Positions 1-12,300 of a stretch of DNA of 64,000 nt are shown here, piece by piece. Where the stretch lies: assembly GCF_000143415.4 (NCBI RefSeq), contig NW_003314268.1, forward strand, positions 1,658,672 to 1,722,671, written 5' to 3'. The position numbers and the translations under genes are program-made. A model generated the notes under the pieces. The model saw only the letters and a program-made list of their open reading frames with translations, was not told the origin of the DNA and did no database searches. The first letter of the stretch is position 1; each line of letters begins with the position of its first letter. The DNA comes from Selaginella moellendorffii (lineage: Eukaryota > Streptophyta > Lycopodiopsida > Selaginellales > Selaginellaceae).

Positions 1-199
1 ATCCCATGCATTCGAGCAAGTTGTTAATGTTGCAAACCAAATGGACAATCGACTAAATTGCATACCATACTACCTTATCTAGAGCATTATGTTCTCACAT
101 CTTGCTCTTGGCGCTCATGGCAAAAGAATTAAATTATCCTTTTTTGGCACACCTTTTTTAACATAGTGTCATAGCAAGCGTAAGTGAACTCCATCTAAC

Positions 200-821
200 T
201 CCATCTAGAATTTGGGAGTGTGGCAGCCTTGATCGTCATCGACAGCCATCACTGTGTCCTCCCCACATTGCCGACTGCCACTGTGCTGCTCGCAATCATT
301 GATGCTCCCATTGTTACCTGCCACAGCATCTAGGCAATCATTGAATCCTCTTGCTTCCTCCGTCTTGCACTGTGATTCTTGAGGATGGAGGTCGCCAAGC
401 TGGAGCTGCTGGGGACGAGCTGGATGGCAAGGCAGGGGAGAAGGCGATGACGAGTGATGGAATCTGTCCAGAACACTGGAATCTGGAGCCGTGATCGCAG
501 CCATTGCTATCAATCCCTAGCAGCACCGCAGCTCTCCATACCACCCAAAATATCCCCTACACCATAGCCAATAACAGATTTACAGAGCATAGAATAACAG
601 AGCACTAAAGTGCAAGGAAGTGTCTCCTAAACCCGATGAATCCAAACTTGATGATTTGTGGCATCTATATATAGCCCATTGTTTATATTATGGGGACATC
701 ATTGACGCATTAAGCAAGCATCCATGGGGTATCCATGAGGCATCCAGATGACATTTAATGCTAAACCAATAGAAAACTGCCACATGGACATTGTATTGTG
801 AGTAAAATCTGCAGCTGTAAC
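200..821 (-). mobile_element. Possible LTR and leader of a Copia-like element
   Basis: Read on the minus strand, a block starts at about 821 with TGTTACAGC, has a TATA-like run (TATATATAG, near 670), and near 560 reaches TGGTATGGAGAGC, which resembles the initiator-Met primer site TGGTATCAGAGC. A short open frame begins with ATG at 513. This is the usual order LTR, primer site, leader. No second LTR is in the window, the element would run off the left edge, and the LTR end is not defined. The frame at 205-513 matches no family I recognise. The call is an inference from layout only. Confidence 0.3.
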
Positions 822-859
822 ACTCACCCTTTTACGAATTGCACGCCATATAGAGCACC

Positions 860-1195
860 AACTCTATTTGCAACGCACTTCCACGAGCTCACCATTTCTA
901 TCATCAAGGTCCATCAGCTCACGGTCCCAGCAGACGTCCTCTTGTAGGAATCTCCAACTTTCACGTGAGTGCGCACATAGATCCCAGTTCCCGAAAGCTC
1001 ACAATACAAGGTACTCGCATATTTTCTTTCTAATGATCTGGTCCGTGAGTTTGTTTCCATGGCCCTTGTGAGCAGAGCTTCTGCATACACGTCGCGGAAT
1101 TTGCTTGATTTCCAGAATGCCTCGCCAAGTAAAAGGCTGCGGAGCTCGAAGACTTCTCGCCACAGGCGATTCTGGAAGATGATTTTCAAGGCTTT
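860..1195 (+). pseudogene. MSH2: MSH2 C-terminal fragment (mismatch repair), dead
   Basis: This block is closely similar to the larger MSH2 remnant at 59400-59745 but lies on the opposite strand. It holds the ATPase-domain stretch around FATHFHELT, the HVSAHIDPNSRKLT segment, an intron beginning GTACTCGC, and part of the next exon (GIHVAEF region). Small indels break the frame: the segment after HFHELT is out of phase and hits a stop. MSH2 is the common partner of eukaryotic MutS heterodimers that bind mismatches in the nucleus. Here only about 100 codons remain, with no promoter or Walker A. It sits just upstream of a dead P450, as the larger remnant sits near the intact P450 at 63091, so both pairs probably come from one duplicated segment. 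Confidence 0.75.
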
Positions 1196-1329
1196 GGATT
1201 TCTTTGATATTTGAAAAATTGTCGCAGCTTGCCAAGCTTGGAAGTCAAAGGTCGGACATCTTCCAGTCAACATTGGAATGGAAGTACTCTCCAGCGCTCG
1301 GCTCTACAATTTAGGGGCAGAAAGTAGGA

Positions 1330-2039
1330 ATGTTTTGGGCGGTGCATATAGTGGTCTTCCTCCTCACTGCTTTCATCTTCAAGCAATGGCTCTCCAGCAT
1401 ATCTCTCAATCTTCCGCCAGGCCCCAGAGGATTACCTCTCATCGGCCACTTCCATCTCCTGGCCATGGGCAAGCTCCCACACATCGCACTCCAGCAGCTC
1501 TCCAAGAGATTTGGACCCCTCTTTCACTTGCGCCTGGGATCTATCCCTGTGTTCGTGGTCTCCAGTCCAGAAATGGCCAAGGAGTTTCTCAAGAACCACG
1601 ACACGGAATTCGCCTATAGGCCTCGGAACAACGTGGTCTCCATAGTCATGGATAGCAGGAGCATGTCTTTCTCGCCATATGGAGACTACTGGAAGAAGCT
1701 GAGGAAGCTCTGCGCCACGGAGCTCTTCACGGCCAAGGGTGAGTTTGAACGCGCAGATCATCCGGGACGAGCTGTGGGATCTCAGTCGCGAGCTCTCGAG
1801 GGCTTCCACTGGCCAAGTTCTGTTCAATGTCATGACTCGTATCCTTATGAAGAAGACTTACTTTGGATCCAAGGCCTCTGGTAACGCAATTGCGGAGGAC
1901 GCCTCGAATTTCATTGGGATGATTGATGAGTTTCTTGAGGTGGGAGCTGAGTGACTATTTCCCTTACTTAAGCTCGCTCGACTGGGTTGCCCGCTGGGCA
2001 AAGGTGGCTGGGGATAAGATGAATGGCTTCTTGCAACCA
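1330..2039 (+). pseudogene. Cytochrome P450 (CYP71 clan) pseudogene, 5' part only
   Basis: The ATG at 1330 opens a P450 N-terminus: a hydrophobic membrane anchor (residues 1-25), the proline hinge PPGPRGLPLIG, and the C-helix WKKLRKLC. It is closely similar to the P450 at 63091. Compared with that copy, a 2-nt deletion at about 1738 (ggccaaGGGTG against ggccaAGAGGGTG) shifts the frame. Further deletions lie near 1812, 1881 and 1950. Homology stops at 2039, exactly where a Copia-type terminus (TGTAAATA) begins, and the heme-binding Cys exon is absent. Plant microsomal P450s of this clan hydroxylate specialised metabolites in the ER membrane; this copy cannot make a working enzyme. The substrate of the ancestor is unknown. 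Confidence 0.88.
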
Positions 2040-4032
2040 TGTAAATATATACAAGTCTTGTTTCTGCTCATTTCAGCGTCCACATGAATCTCTTGCCACC
2101 TTGGATTAGACTCTAGGCTGGCTATCTACACTCCCACTCAGCCGTGAGAGTCTATAACGCTCATATCTTCACGATGTTGTTGAAACTTGTCTTTGCTTGA
2201 AGCTTTTGTCATAATGTCTGCTGTCATCTGCTTCGTCGAAACATATCTCAGCTGCACTCTGTTCGCTAGAACCTGTTCTCGAATAAAATGTACCTTCATC
2301 TCGAAGTGTTTGGTGCGGCCGTGGAACTTCGGATTCTCCGACAACTCGATCGCGCTTCAATTGTCACAAAACAAAGTCATTGGCTGCTGCACTGGAACAC
2401 CAATTTGCTCCAGAAAATCTGTATGCCACCTCGCTTCTTGAGCTGCTGTCGGTTGCACCAATATATTTGGCCTCGGTGGATGGAAGTGCTGTGATTGCTT
2501 GTCGCTTGCTGCTCCAGCTGCTCCAACTGCAAATCCCAAGTCTGGTCTGGTACTGATGGCTAGATAAATAAAGCATCCAACTGCGCCATCACTGCTTTCT
2601 CCTCCTCAGAGTTGGGACTGTGCTCAATAGACAGCACAAGACCTGGATCCATGGGTGTCACCACGGGCTTGCAATCTTGCATGTTGAACTTGTGTAAGAT
2701 TTCTTCAACATAATGTGCTTGAGAGAGCTCGATGACAGATACTTCTCTGTCACGAAGCACCTGGATCCCAAGGCAATAAGAAAGACGTCCAGTCGCTGAA
2801 ATCTTGAACTGGGATACTGGCAGACGTGCTGCCATAATATTATATCTGCAGGAGGCTGGGTAGGGACTCGATTGCGAATATATGTGGCTGAATTAATCGC
2901 CTCGGCCCAGAACGATAGTGGCATTCCTGCGTGAATAAGCATACTACGTGCACTCTCATAAGAGTCCGGTTCATTCTTTCAGCAACTCCATTTTGAGCAG
3001 GACTATCTGGAGCTGTAAACTGCTGCTGGATACCGCTCCCATTGCACAGCTTCATAAAATTTCGTGACTTGTACTCGCTACCTCTGTCACTGCGTAGAGT
3101 CTTGAGCTGCTTGCCAAGAAGATTTTTAGCAGAAGCCTTGTAAACTTTAAAGTGATCAAGAGCTTCAGATTTCTTGGCCAAAAGTCTCACGACTGTGTAG
3201 CGTGAGTAGTCATCGATGAATGTCAAAAAATACCTCATTCCACAATGACTTTGGACATGGAGAGGCCCACACACGTGTGTGAACGAGCTCAAGAGGCTGA
3301 CTGCTCTTGGATTCTGAAAACTCTGGAAATGATGTGCATGCTTGTTTTCCTAGCACAGAAGCCTCACAAAATTCAAGCTTGCTTGTAAACTCGAATTCTT
3401 ATGCATGTGCTTGATCTCTGGACACTGCTTTGAGGGCGTCTTCATGCACATGGCCTAGACGCTCATGCCACAACTGGAGATTACTTGCTCGAGTTGACTC
3501 GATCTGGCTGCTTGTCTGGAACAACCACGGTGGCGTTGAGTTTATAAAGTCCAGAATAACGTTGTCCATAAGCCACTGCTTGATCTGTCTTCTCATCTCG
3601 CATAATAGCTTGCTGGGCGTTAAAAATAAAATAGAAACCGTTGTCAGAAGCTGCACCGATTGAGAAAAGATGATACGCCAAGCCTGGAACAAAGTACATG
3701 TTCCTGATATGTCGTAGCTCTCCTGAGGCCAGCTTTGCTTGAACTGTGCCCACTGCTACAACTGAAAGAAGACTCTTGTCTCCTAAACCAACCTGCCTGC
3801 CTGTAGAAATTTTCCTGAGGTTCAGGAAAGCTTCTCGCCTGCCAGTCATGTGCATATTTGCTGCTCTGTCCAGCCAGATTACGTCTTGATCCTGCTGCTG
3901 AACAAACTCAGGTTCTGGAATAGCTCTTACCATGAGAGCTCTTGACTGGTTTGTATAGCCAGTCTTGGCGTTCTTTCTCCCCAATCCTCGAGGACGCCCT
4001 GCTAACCTGTCTATGCATTCTCTGGCATTGAT
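2040..4032 (-). mobile_element. Ty1/Copia remnant 1, inserted in the P450
   Basis: Minus-strand frames give, in order, a pre-integrase zinc region (LQLWHERLGHVH, near 3460), an integrase core with FIDDYSRY and SPAQNGVAERMNRTL (3290-2940), a C-terminal reverse transcriptase piece (GRLSYCLGIQV and TPMDP, 2790-2640), and an RNase H tail (ALPSTEAKYIGA, about 2490; ADIMTKA, about 2200). The protease-side flank (VIWLDRAANMHMTG) is at about 3870. Most of the RT, including the YVDD region, is missing between about 2845 and 2835, and frameshifts break the polyprotein. A candidate 91-bp 3' LTR lies at 2040-2130 (TG...CA ends on the minus strand), preceded by a purine tract. No 5' LTR or gag was found. 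Non-functional. Confidence 0.85.
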
Positions 4033-5800
4033 GAAACAGGTATGAAGGAAAAGTACTGTGCAGTATTGATACACCACTTCTTGATTTATATACACGTCCT
4101 TGTTCCTTTGATTGTGCCTTGATCTCTCCTTGGTTCCAACACTCCCCCTCAATCTGATGTCTTTTAATCAGATTGCTGCTCCCCCTGTGAGACCAGTCTG
4201 AGTTGTCATCGTAGTCATTCAAACTGTCAGACTTCAATTGTAATCTTTGTGAGCAGATCTGTAGTCATCTTCGTTGTAGGGATATATCTCAGCTTGACTT
4301 CTTCTCTCTCGATCCACTCCCTGATAAAGTAATGATACATCTAGAAGTGTTTGTTTCTCCCATGATGCACCGGATTCACAATGGACTGAAGAAATGCTGT
4401 GTTGTCATTGTAGACATTCAGTAGTACTTGCATCTCAAAATTGATATCTCGGAGCAGGCGTCGAATCCATAAAGCTTCCTTAACAGCTTCTGTAGCAGCA
4501 TTGTACTCTGCTTCACAAGTAGACAATGCCACCATCCTTTGTTTCTGGCTACACCATGACACAACCACATTAGAGAATTTGAACACATACCCGGTTGTTG
4601 ATCTCCTATCATCCAAATTGCTGGCAAGATCAGCATTTACCATTCCATATGGTATAAGTGCACCCAATTCAATTTCTCCTCCTGCCATCCCCTTGTACTC
4701 AAGATAAAGTGATGAAGTTTGTCATACATAGTTAAAAATCTGCTCTGCTGCATACCAATGTCTCTTTCCGGGATTTTGCATGAACTGGCACACTCTGGAA
4801 ACAGTTGCAGCTATGTTTCATCTGCTTGATGTGGCTAAATACATCAACTCTCTAACCACGTTTTGATATGGTAGTTTACTTCTTCTCCCCCTTGGAACAT
4901 GGTTGATCTACTCTGGAGAGCTTATTGAATTGGAGCACTGGAGTTGGAGTTGGGCATGCAGTAAAGAAACCATTGTATTCCTTGATAAGACTTGAGATAT
5001 ACATCTACTCAACCTCCATCTACTCAACCTCAAGGTTTAAGTGATTGGCAATTGCAAGAACAAAACAAATAGAAACCATCTTAACTATAGGTGAAAAAAT
5101 CTCACTATAATCAATTTTGGCTCACTGTGTGTATCCTTTTGTGACTAACCTTGCTTTGTACCAATCAATCTCATTTGTCTCCTTGTATTTTATTTTGTGA
5201 ACCCATTTACATTGTATGATTGAAGCTTTGCAAAGAACCTTCTGTGGTGAAATGAATGTCTAGGAACCATTTTCCAATTGAGCATGATATTTGTCTTACA
5301 TTGCTTCTTGCCAATGAAAATGTTGTGGTCCAGAGAGTGCTTCATCTAAGTTTGTTGGCTTGTGAATGACTTGTGCAGTTTGTGCATAATAATGTAGAAT
5401 GTGAGATGCAGGTTTTCAAGGTATGAGAGAATCTTGGCAGTGAACTAGTGTTTGGAGAATCCAGAGATTCACCATTCTCTCACTCTGAAATGAATACTAT
5501 TCATGGAGATCTAGAAAATAATGGCTACTCATTAGAATTTTGAAGTGAAGTACCTCATTTTGAGAGTTCAAAGCCATTATCATCCATACTTGGAGAAAAA
5601 ACTTCTTGAGGTGGCAATGGATCCTCAAATGGTGTTTCAAGAGATAGTGGTGGGTTGTTCAAAAAGTAGTGGCAGTGGTGGTTCCACTGGAGAAGTCTAT
5701 GGAGTTGATACCACTTCCTCATCACTGTTATTTCCATATATATTGATTAGAACAGATTTGCCAATAGAGGGAGCCATGTCAGAGCCAAGAATATTTTAAG
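4033..5800 (-). mobile_element. Ty1/Copia remnant 2, strongly decayed
   Basis: The minus strand encodes a Copia RNase H region (NADLASNLDDRRSTTGYVF, CEAEYNAATEA, HHGRNKHF; 4688-4341) and its tail (LRYIPTTKMTTDLLTK, to about 4220). Above 4690, broken frames give the RT C-terminal signature FMQNPGKRHW and, near 5100-5200, KARLVTKGYTQ followed by DYSEIFSPIVK. These are recognisable as RT but interrupted by stops. A purine tract at 4142-4150 is followed by TGTTGGAACC, a plausible 3' LTR start, with the LTR running to about 4033. Copia 1 begins just beyond, so the two elements abut or are nested. The region above about 5300 is only weakly recognisable. Confidence 0.7.
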
Positions 5801-6350
5801 AATATTTTGGCACACTAAAGAATATTTTGTTAAGATTTCAATATCAATATCTAATTCCTTTTCAATGTTATGAACCCTTGATATTCAGACATTGCAGGAT
5901 GATGAATCCAAAATTTAACATTTGGATCCATCCCAAGAAGCATACAATATACAAAATACATATATTTGTAAGGGATGAAAGACTTATAAAAAATTTGACA
6001 TTGAAAAAAGTATGTGCAAGTGCAACTTGGGAATTGGTTGATTATAATGTTGTAAACCTTCTTGTTTACAATATCAGTTTCATAACTAAGAATTATATAC
6101 TCATGATGACAATATTGCTGCTTGATATTGACACTCTTAACTTTTGCCTTTAATTGTAATGCTTTTAAGTATGTTGCCTTTTCTTCCTTTAACCAGTATT
6201 TTTAATTTTCACATATTTGTTATTTCTTGTTTTCAGAACTTCTTAAGAATAATATCAAACTTAAGCTTGTAGTTGTGGCTGTAAAGTGTTATATTCAAAT
6301 TTAAAGCCTATTTCAACCAAAGCTTGAAGCTCCAAATTCATTAAGTTCAC
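5801..6350. other. AT-rich spacer, nothing recognised
   Basis: The sequence is AT-rich with an approximate AAGAATATTTT repetition near 5790-5830. A 108-codon plus-strand frame (5827-6153) is rich in Ile, Tyr and Asn and resembles no family; it looks like chance openness in AT-rich DNA. Confidence 0.5.
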
Positions 6351-6355
6351 CCCTT

Positions 6356-7870
6356 TATAAGCAACTAAATTTTCCATTCTATTTTAGTCACTTAATTACA
6401 CCTTTAACCACTTGGAGGAGTCTCACTCATAATCTCTATAAGTTCTATTCTGGACTTAGGGATTTACTAGCCCCGAGAGTGGCATCCATGCTACTCAACC
6501 TTTGCACTTGGTCCAAGTGCTCTATGTATCTGATCCCATGATTGACACTTAAAGGTACCACTAGCATATCAGCCCATTATGCTAAAGTTATGCTTATTCA
6601 CTTTTGTCACACTGGTGATTTAACACCACTTACATCATAGTCCCATCTCTTAAAGATTAGGCCATTCATTCATGAGAGATCATCCTAGATCCACTCTTTA
6701 GCATCCTTAGGATACCCGTAGATATGGGGGATAGCCTTCCTCAATATCTCTTTTTGGTCCTTACCAAGTCCCTTTTTGTCTATGGTCATGTTTGTTAACA
6801 CTACCGTTGGGTCAAGGTTTACAGGCCTGATCACTAAGTCCCACTGTCCTCTAGGACTTCCTCACCATATGACCATTGGTCACTACACCAGAGGATTATT
6901 CTTCTTCCTTTTCACAATCTAAGATTTTGGGATAATATTTCGAAACACTGTAACCCTGCATAAGCCTTATATGTACTCTCCCCACCTTCCGCCTTTGGGT
7001 GCTCTAGCTATGGGGCTAGAGTGAAGTTCTATTGAGCTATGCCAGGTATCTAAGTAGGTAGTGCCACCCACACTTGGATTGGGAGCATCGACCATTTGAT
7101 CTCTCGGGGGAATTAAAGTTGGCTCTTGAACACTTCACTAAGCTACCTCAGTTGTTAGTTTGTCCCCACTTGTTAGTTTGTATTCACTCTAGCTTTAGAC
7201 TCCTTATTGGATATATCATCATCTAACACGTAGGCATAGCCTTCATGGGTCACACTAACCTTACCTAGTCAAATTGGCTCCATTGGGGTCTAACCCCCAC
7301 ACTCTCTCTACTATACTTTTGGAATCCTCTACAAGCCTTTCTAGGGGACAATTGCTTTGGGCTTTCACCAAACAATTTGTATTAGTATTCAGATTTGGAC
7401 TCGGACTTGGTCTCGATCTCACTAATTCCATCTTGGACTCCATCTTGGGTACATCTCAAACTCCATCTCAGACTCCATCTTGAACTCCATCTCAGACTCC
7501 TTCTCAAGTCCATCTCAGACTCCATCTCAGACTCTTTCTTGGGTCTATCTCGGATCCATCTCAGACTCCACCTCAGACTCTTTCTCAAGTCCATCTCAGA
7601 CTCCATCTCAGACTCCTTCTTGAGTCTATCTCGGACTTCTTCTTAGACTCTATTTCAAGTCCATCTCCGGTCCCTTTTCTAGAGACTCATTTACTACTTA
7701 CTTCGTGCTCATTTCCCAAGCACTTTATTGGGAGTTCTAGTCCCACTCTTGACTATCCAAATTAGAGCTTTTTAGTCCAAATATGTTACACTCATTTAGT
7801 TTTCGCTTTGGCCACTACCATGTGGCACCCTTTTGGCTCCACTATGGGGCTTTGGGATTTGTGTCTCACA
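6356..7870 (-). mobile_element. Solo LTR of the large LARD-like family (old copy)
   Basis: On the minus strand the block runs from TGTGAGACAC to AGTTGCTTATA. It aligns end to end with the LTRs at 22560 and 24756. A perfect 5-bp duplication CCCTT flanks it (6351-6355 and 7871-7875), which marks an LTR retrotransposon insertion reduced to one LTR. Compared with the 22560 copy, many C:G positions have become T:A, including the terminal CA (now TA). This fits long cytosine methylation and deamination. The inner part (about 7385-7675) holds the family's GGACTC/CCATCT satellite in decayed form. The overlapping open frames are satellite artefacts. Confidence 0.9.
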
Positions 7871-7875
7871 CCCTT

Positions 7876-8639
7876 TTTCAAATGGCCAAGTATATGGTAC
7901 ATGTTCTGGTTTTTGGATAATCTATGCTACAACAGATTATGTGTCCAGAACTTCTGTTGAACAAACCACATAAATTGGTCACAATGCTGTAGAGGATGAC
8001 TATATTGTCATCATCCCCCAAAAAAGGTGCTAGAGTGCATAGACTTTCTATGGTAATTTATTTACCACATAATTTTCCTCCAATTTAAGCAAGACACTTG
8101 ATTGCAAATCTTACTTTAGGTTGATATATAGCCTATTCAATCTTATGGATTTTTTATTTTTTGACTTGGAAACACCTAAGCTCTTGGTTGCTCAAAAGCA
8201 TTGATCCTCCTCATTCTTTAATAACATAGTCATACTTGAGAGAATGTGAATTTGTTAGCTGTATCAGCTCATTTTCTTGTCACTTCCTTTTGACAATTTC
8301 AAAGTTCTCAATTGGTTTTATTGTAGATTGAATTCCAAGACCATCGAAACTTGAGCCCATCACCTCTATGAGCTTGTGACTAAGAATTTGTATTAATATT
8401 GTAGCAGATAAGCGTGCCATTAAATCTTCAAGATTTGGTTCATTTCCTATAATCTAGGCTTTTATATAAGCATGCATAAAAGTTTGTTGTAGAATAGAAA
8501 TGACCAAGTCATTCTAGCAAGCTTCAGATAGAGGTACACATTTAGAGCCACTTGTTTTTGCTATCCATATTGCATAATAACTCTTGGTAAAATTTGTTGT
8601 TGGAATTTGGGTAGCAATTGTTTCAAAACTCATTTACAA
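7876..8639. other. Spacer, nothing recognised
   Basis: Between the solo LTR duplication and element A there is AT-rich DNA with no frame, repeat or RNA gene that I can identify. Confidence 0.5.
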
Positions 8640-8645
8640 TAGAAA

Positions 8646-8668
8646 AGCTCTATTTCGTTAAAGTGGGA
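8646..8668 (+). repeat. Left terminal inverted repeat of element A
   Basis: The 23 bp beginning AGCTCTATTTCGTTAAAGTG match, in inverse orientation, 22017-22039. Beyond 23 bp the two ends diverge (TTTATTC on the left, ATTGTCA on the right). Both ends of element B carry the same repeat, with two changed terminal bases on its right end. Confidence 0.9.
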
Positions 8669-9333
8669 TTTATTCAGTAAAATGGGACTAGGTACAAATT
8701 TTCAAGTATTTGAAAATGACGTGAAATTATATGTTTTTTGTCCAGGGGCTAGACATATCTGGGGCATGGTGACTAGCGCGGTGACTTTGTGTCCAGACTG
8801 AGTCCATCTGGTTGTATAATAAATCTCATTGTCAAGGTGAACAAGCCGAATCTGAAGCTAAAGAAGAGCGATGGCATGCGTGCACACACTATTTGTTTGT
8901 TCATTGAGCGTGTGGTGAGCTTTCCAAGATGAACGTCATTCCTATTAGCCAGACATATAACTTAATGGTGAGAACATTTAGATATTATTCAATGTTATCT
9001 TTTTCTAACGAATCTAATTGTGAAGGTGTAGCAAGAGGCATTGCTAGTCTGGAGAAGTCATTTAACTCATTTGACCCTTAGTGTATTTTCATGAAACTAA
9101 ATAACATTCATATTATTAAGGAATTTCTCTAGTACCTTTTTTTTACGACATAGAGGCTTGCATTTCTTTCAAAGGTGATTTAGTAAAAGGCCTGAGGGCA
9201 CATGCCATTCTATTTCTCAGACCGGTATTAAGATATACTAGTGCAAAGGGCCACATGCCATCACGCCTCCTCTGATTCAGATTCGGATTGTTCACCTTGA
9301 AATAAAATACATTAGAAACTTAGTAAAGGAATA

Positions 9334-12300
9334 TTAATGAATCTCACCTTGAACCCGGGTTATGAATGCTCTTGCTGCATCTCTTGCATGGTCTGGCAAG
9401 GTGATGGTGGCACTCTGCTTCCGCATCCAACCATGCACAACATTATCCACCGATATGCTCATGCTGGGATCCCTTGGATTCAGCACCCATCTCTTTTCTA
9501 GGCAATCCTTCGTATATCCGGAACTTGGCTTGAACCACTCCACAGTTACATTGAAGGAGTTAGTTTCCGCGTCCTCCTCTGCATCAGTGATGCAGCGCCC
9601 CACCCATATCATTTGTTTTTTATTACTGGGTCTGACAAGCACGACCATTCCTTTGCAGACCTGTACTGGATTGAATGCTGAATCCGGCTTCTTGTTCCTC
9701 GGCCCACAATAGTGATCCTTAACATCGTTATCTGTCACTGCATTTCCAGAGGACATTGTTCCGCTACTATCTGGTGCTTTGGGTTCTGGCCAAAAGGACT
9801 CTTCCAATTCTTCATATACAACCGGCCCATTTTGGATAGCAGATATAATCTTCTCCCAGTATTCGAGCAAAGGCTTGCACCTCTTAAAATAGGATTCTCC
9901 ACCAAACACCAACCCCCTCTTCCAGAAGGCAATATGCTGTCTAATCCAGGCCACTATACTTTCCTGGTCTTTGAGTCCATCTGGGTGCATCGGCCATGGG
10001 GAACCCTGAGGAATCATAGGTTCCCCAGTTATGGGATCTCTCTTGAAGAGTTCAATGCCGTCCACTGGCAGCCACACTGTGTCCCATTCTCTCATCTTGT
10101 ACCTCATCACTGGAGCACCGTCACGCATGCTGAAATGAAACTGAAGAGGCTTGGAGTGGCCAATCAGCGTTTCGGATCCATCCCTGATGTAGCCTCTTAC
10201 AAACCCCTTAAAGTCTGGAACCTCTGTCACAAGTGCAGCTTCAACAGTGCCTTTGATGCAATTTTGGAATTCATCGTAGAGTTGTGGGAGGGTGAGGACA
10301 TTGGATCGCCGGAGGGACTCTGCCAAGTGACTGAACATGGCATCGACGTCTTCATGAGTGTGCCCAACCATGAGAAAGCCAAGTGTAACCGTTTCAAATA
10401 TGCCTTTGGCAACAAGCATCGCCAAGTACGTGAAGACGTACATGTTTTTGTTCTCACTGCCAGCATTGTCTGTTTGGAGCAGAAGATGGGGTGGAAGGCC
10501 ACATCGGCCGCAAGAACTTCCTTGAGATTCTGCTTCGTTTGGATGAGGCTGTGCATTCACCGGGCGACTAGCCTCGTCGGAATGGCATGATTATTCAGGC
10601 CATGAATCTGACGGCCAACATATTCACTGGGATGGCATGGGGCCCCACGCGATACTGCAAGCCTTTGCTCCTCCTCCAGCTGAACCCTGTATGGGGTTCG
10701 ATCGACAAGGGCCTTATGCAAGGGTTGGCCGTTCAGCTCAGTCTGCACACTTTGCAGAGACCTTAAGTGTTTTGCTAGGGACACAATCATCATGTTTGCA
10801 CCCCCGCCACCCCATAGAGGTACAAAGAAGTTCCCATAGTTCTGGGCACCATGCCCATGAGCGATTATGCCAAACAGAGACACAGGCAGCTGCATGGATG
10901 AAGAGATTGCCTTGGGGGCAGGATTGAGTCGAGGTAAGCACGTCTTTTTCTGGTCCATTTTGTCGTGGATGATGCAGAGGTAAGAGTCAGGTCTCTCCAT
11001 GGAGAGAATCCTGTTATGATAATATGCAGTCCTGCAGCTTCTCTGCTCGATGTTGTGGTCGAGCCGCCTTCTAACCAACGTCTCTCGCTCTTGAGCGCTG
11101 CAAGAATTCTTCGACAAAGCCATTTTGATAGCAGTGCACTCGTCACACTTTGAAAAGCTGGAGTACTTTCCTATACTCACATCCCTGAACCTGTTGCTCC
11201 ACAATCTACTAAATCTAGATTGGCTCAGCTTCCTGTAGCCATTACTCTGGAGTTCCCGATTCACATCTTCCAATATGGCCCCCTTGGTATACATGGAAGG
11301 GAGAACTCGTTGGGTGTCTCGTGTTCCATCTTCCAAGAGGCGGGTTTTATGTGGTTGCTGCTCGCTACATGTCTCGACAAACCTCTTGAAGATTGCCTCT
11401 CCATATACAACATGACCCCTGGTTTTGTGCGTACCGTCGTTCCCATGGACTGCCTGTTGAACCCTTTGTTCCTCGAACTCAGTTTTGATTTTGTAGAATG
11501 TGGTTCGAGGGACTCCATAAATGATTCTCCATGCCTTCATGCAGACCAAACCCCTCTGGAAGACGATGCCCCCCACCTGATGTTCTGAAGCATCAACAGA
11601 TGACCGTAATGCCTCATACACAAAATTGCAAGCTGCCTTCCAGGACAATGTCTTGTATCTTGCTCTCTCCTCTTCAATAGCATCCCAATCAGCATGTTGA
11701 CAGCACCTCCTCTTGCAACAAGCAACTGTCGAGACAATACGAACCTCCATCGCCATTTTCTGCCTTTTCGGTTCGTTGCTCAGATCCCTTTGGCTGCGCT
11801 GTAGGAAGGTGTACTTTCTTTTCCCATGAAGAGATGTTCTGTCATCAGTTGTAGTGGTGTTTGATTGTGAATCCTTCACATTCTCAAACACTAAATGCCT
11901 CAATTTCCACCGCACAATGCTTCCAATAGTCAGACTGTTTTCTTCTGTGTCAACAACCTCTAAAATCGCAACTCCAATATCATCCCAGCCCAATTCTTGA
12001 TTAGCAACCGCATCTCTTGGATCGACAACTGTGGCTAAGCCCTCAGCTACCACCTCCCCCTCGGGGTTGTTTAGAAACACCTTTGCCTGAATCCATGTAG
12101 CACGGTTCTTAAGATCCATGGAGGGAACATGCGTTGCACTTGCGCTGTCCCCAACATCTGCTTTCTTCTGCAGATTTTTCAAGGCAACAACAACATTTAC
12201 CCCGACGACCATCTCTCCTCGTTCAATAGCGACCACATTCCCATCGAAGATAGTCTCTACTGATACAGCAGCATTGCCTTCCCCAAGCCTTTGACAGTGT

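Noticed and set aside
9712-10590. 292-residue plus-strand frame
   Set aside because: Antisense shadow of the transposase-like exon, which has recognisable motifs on the minus strand.
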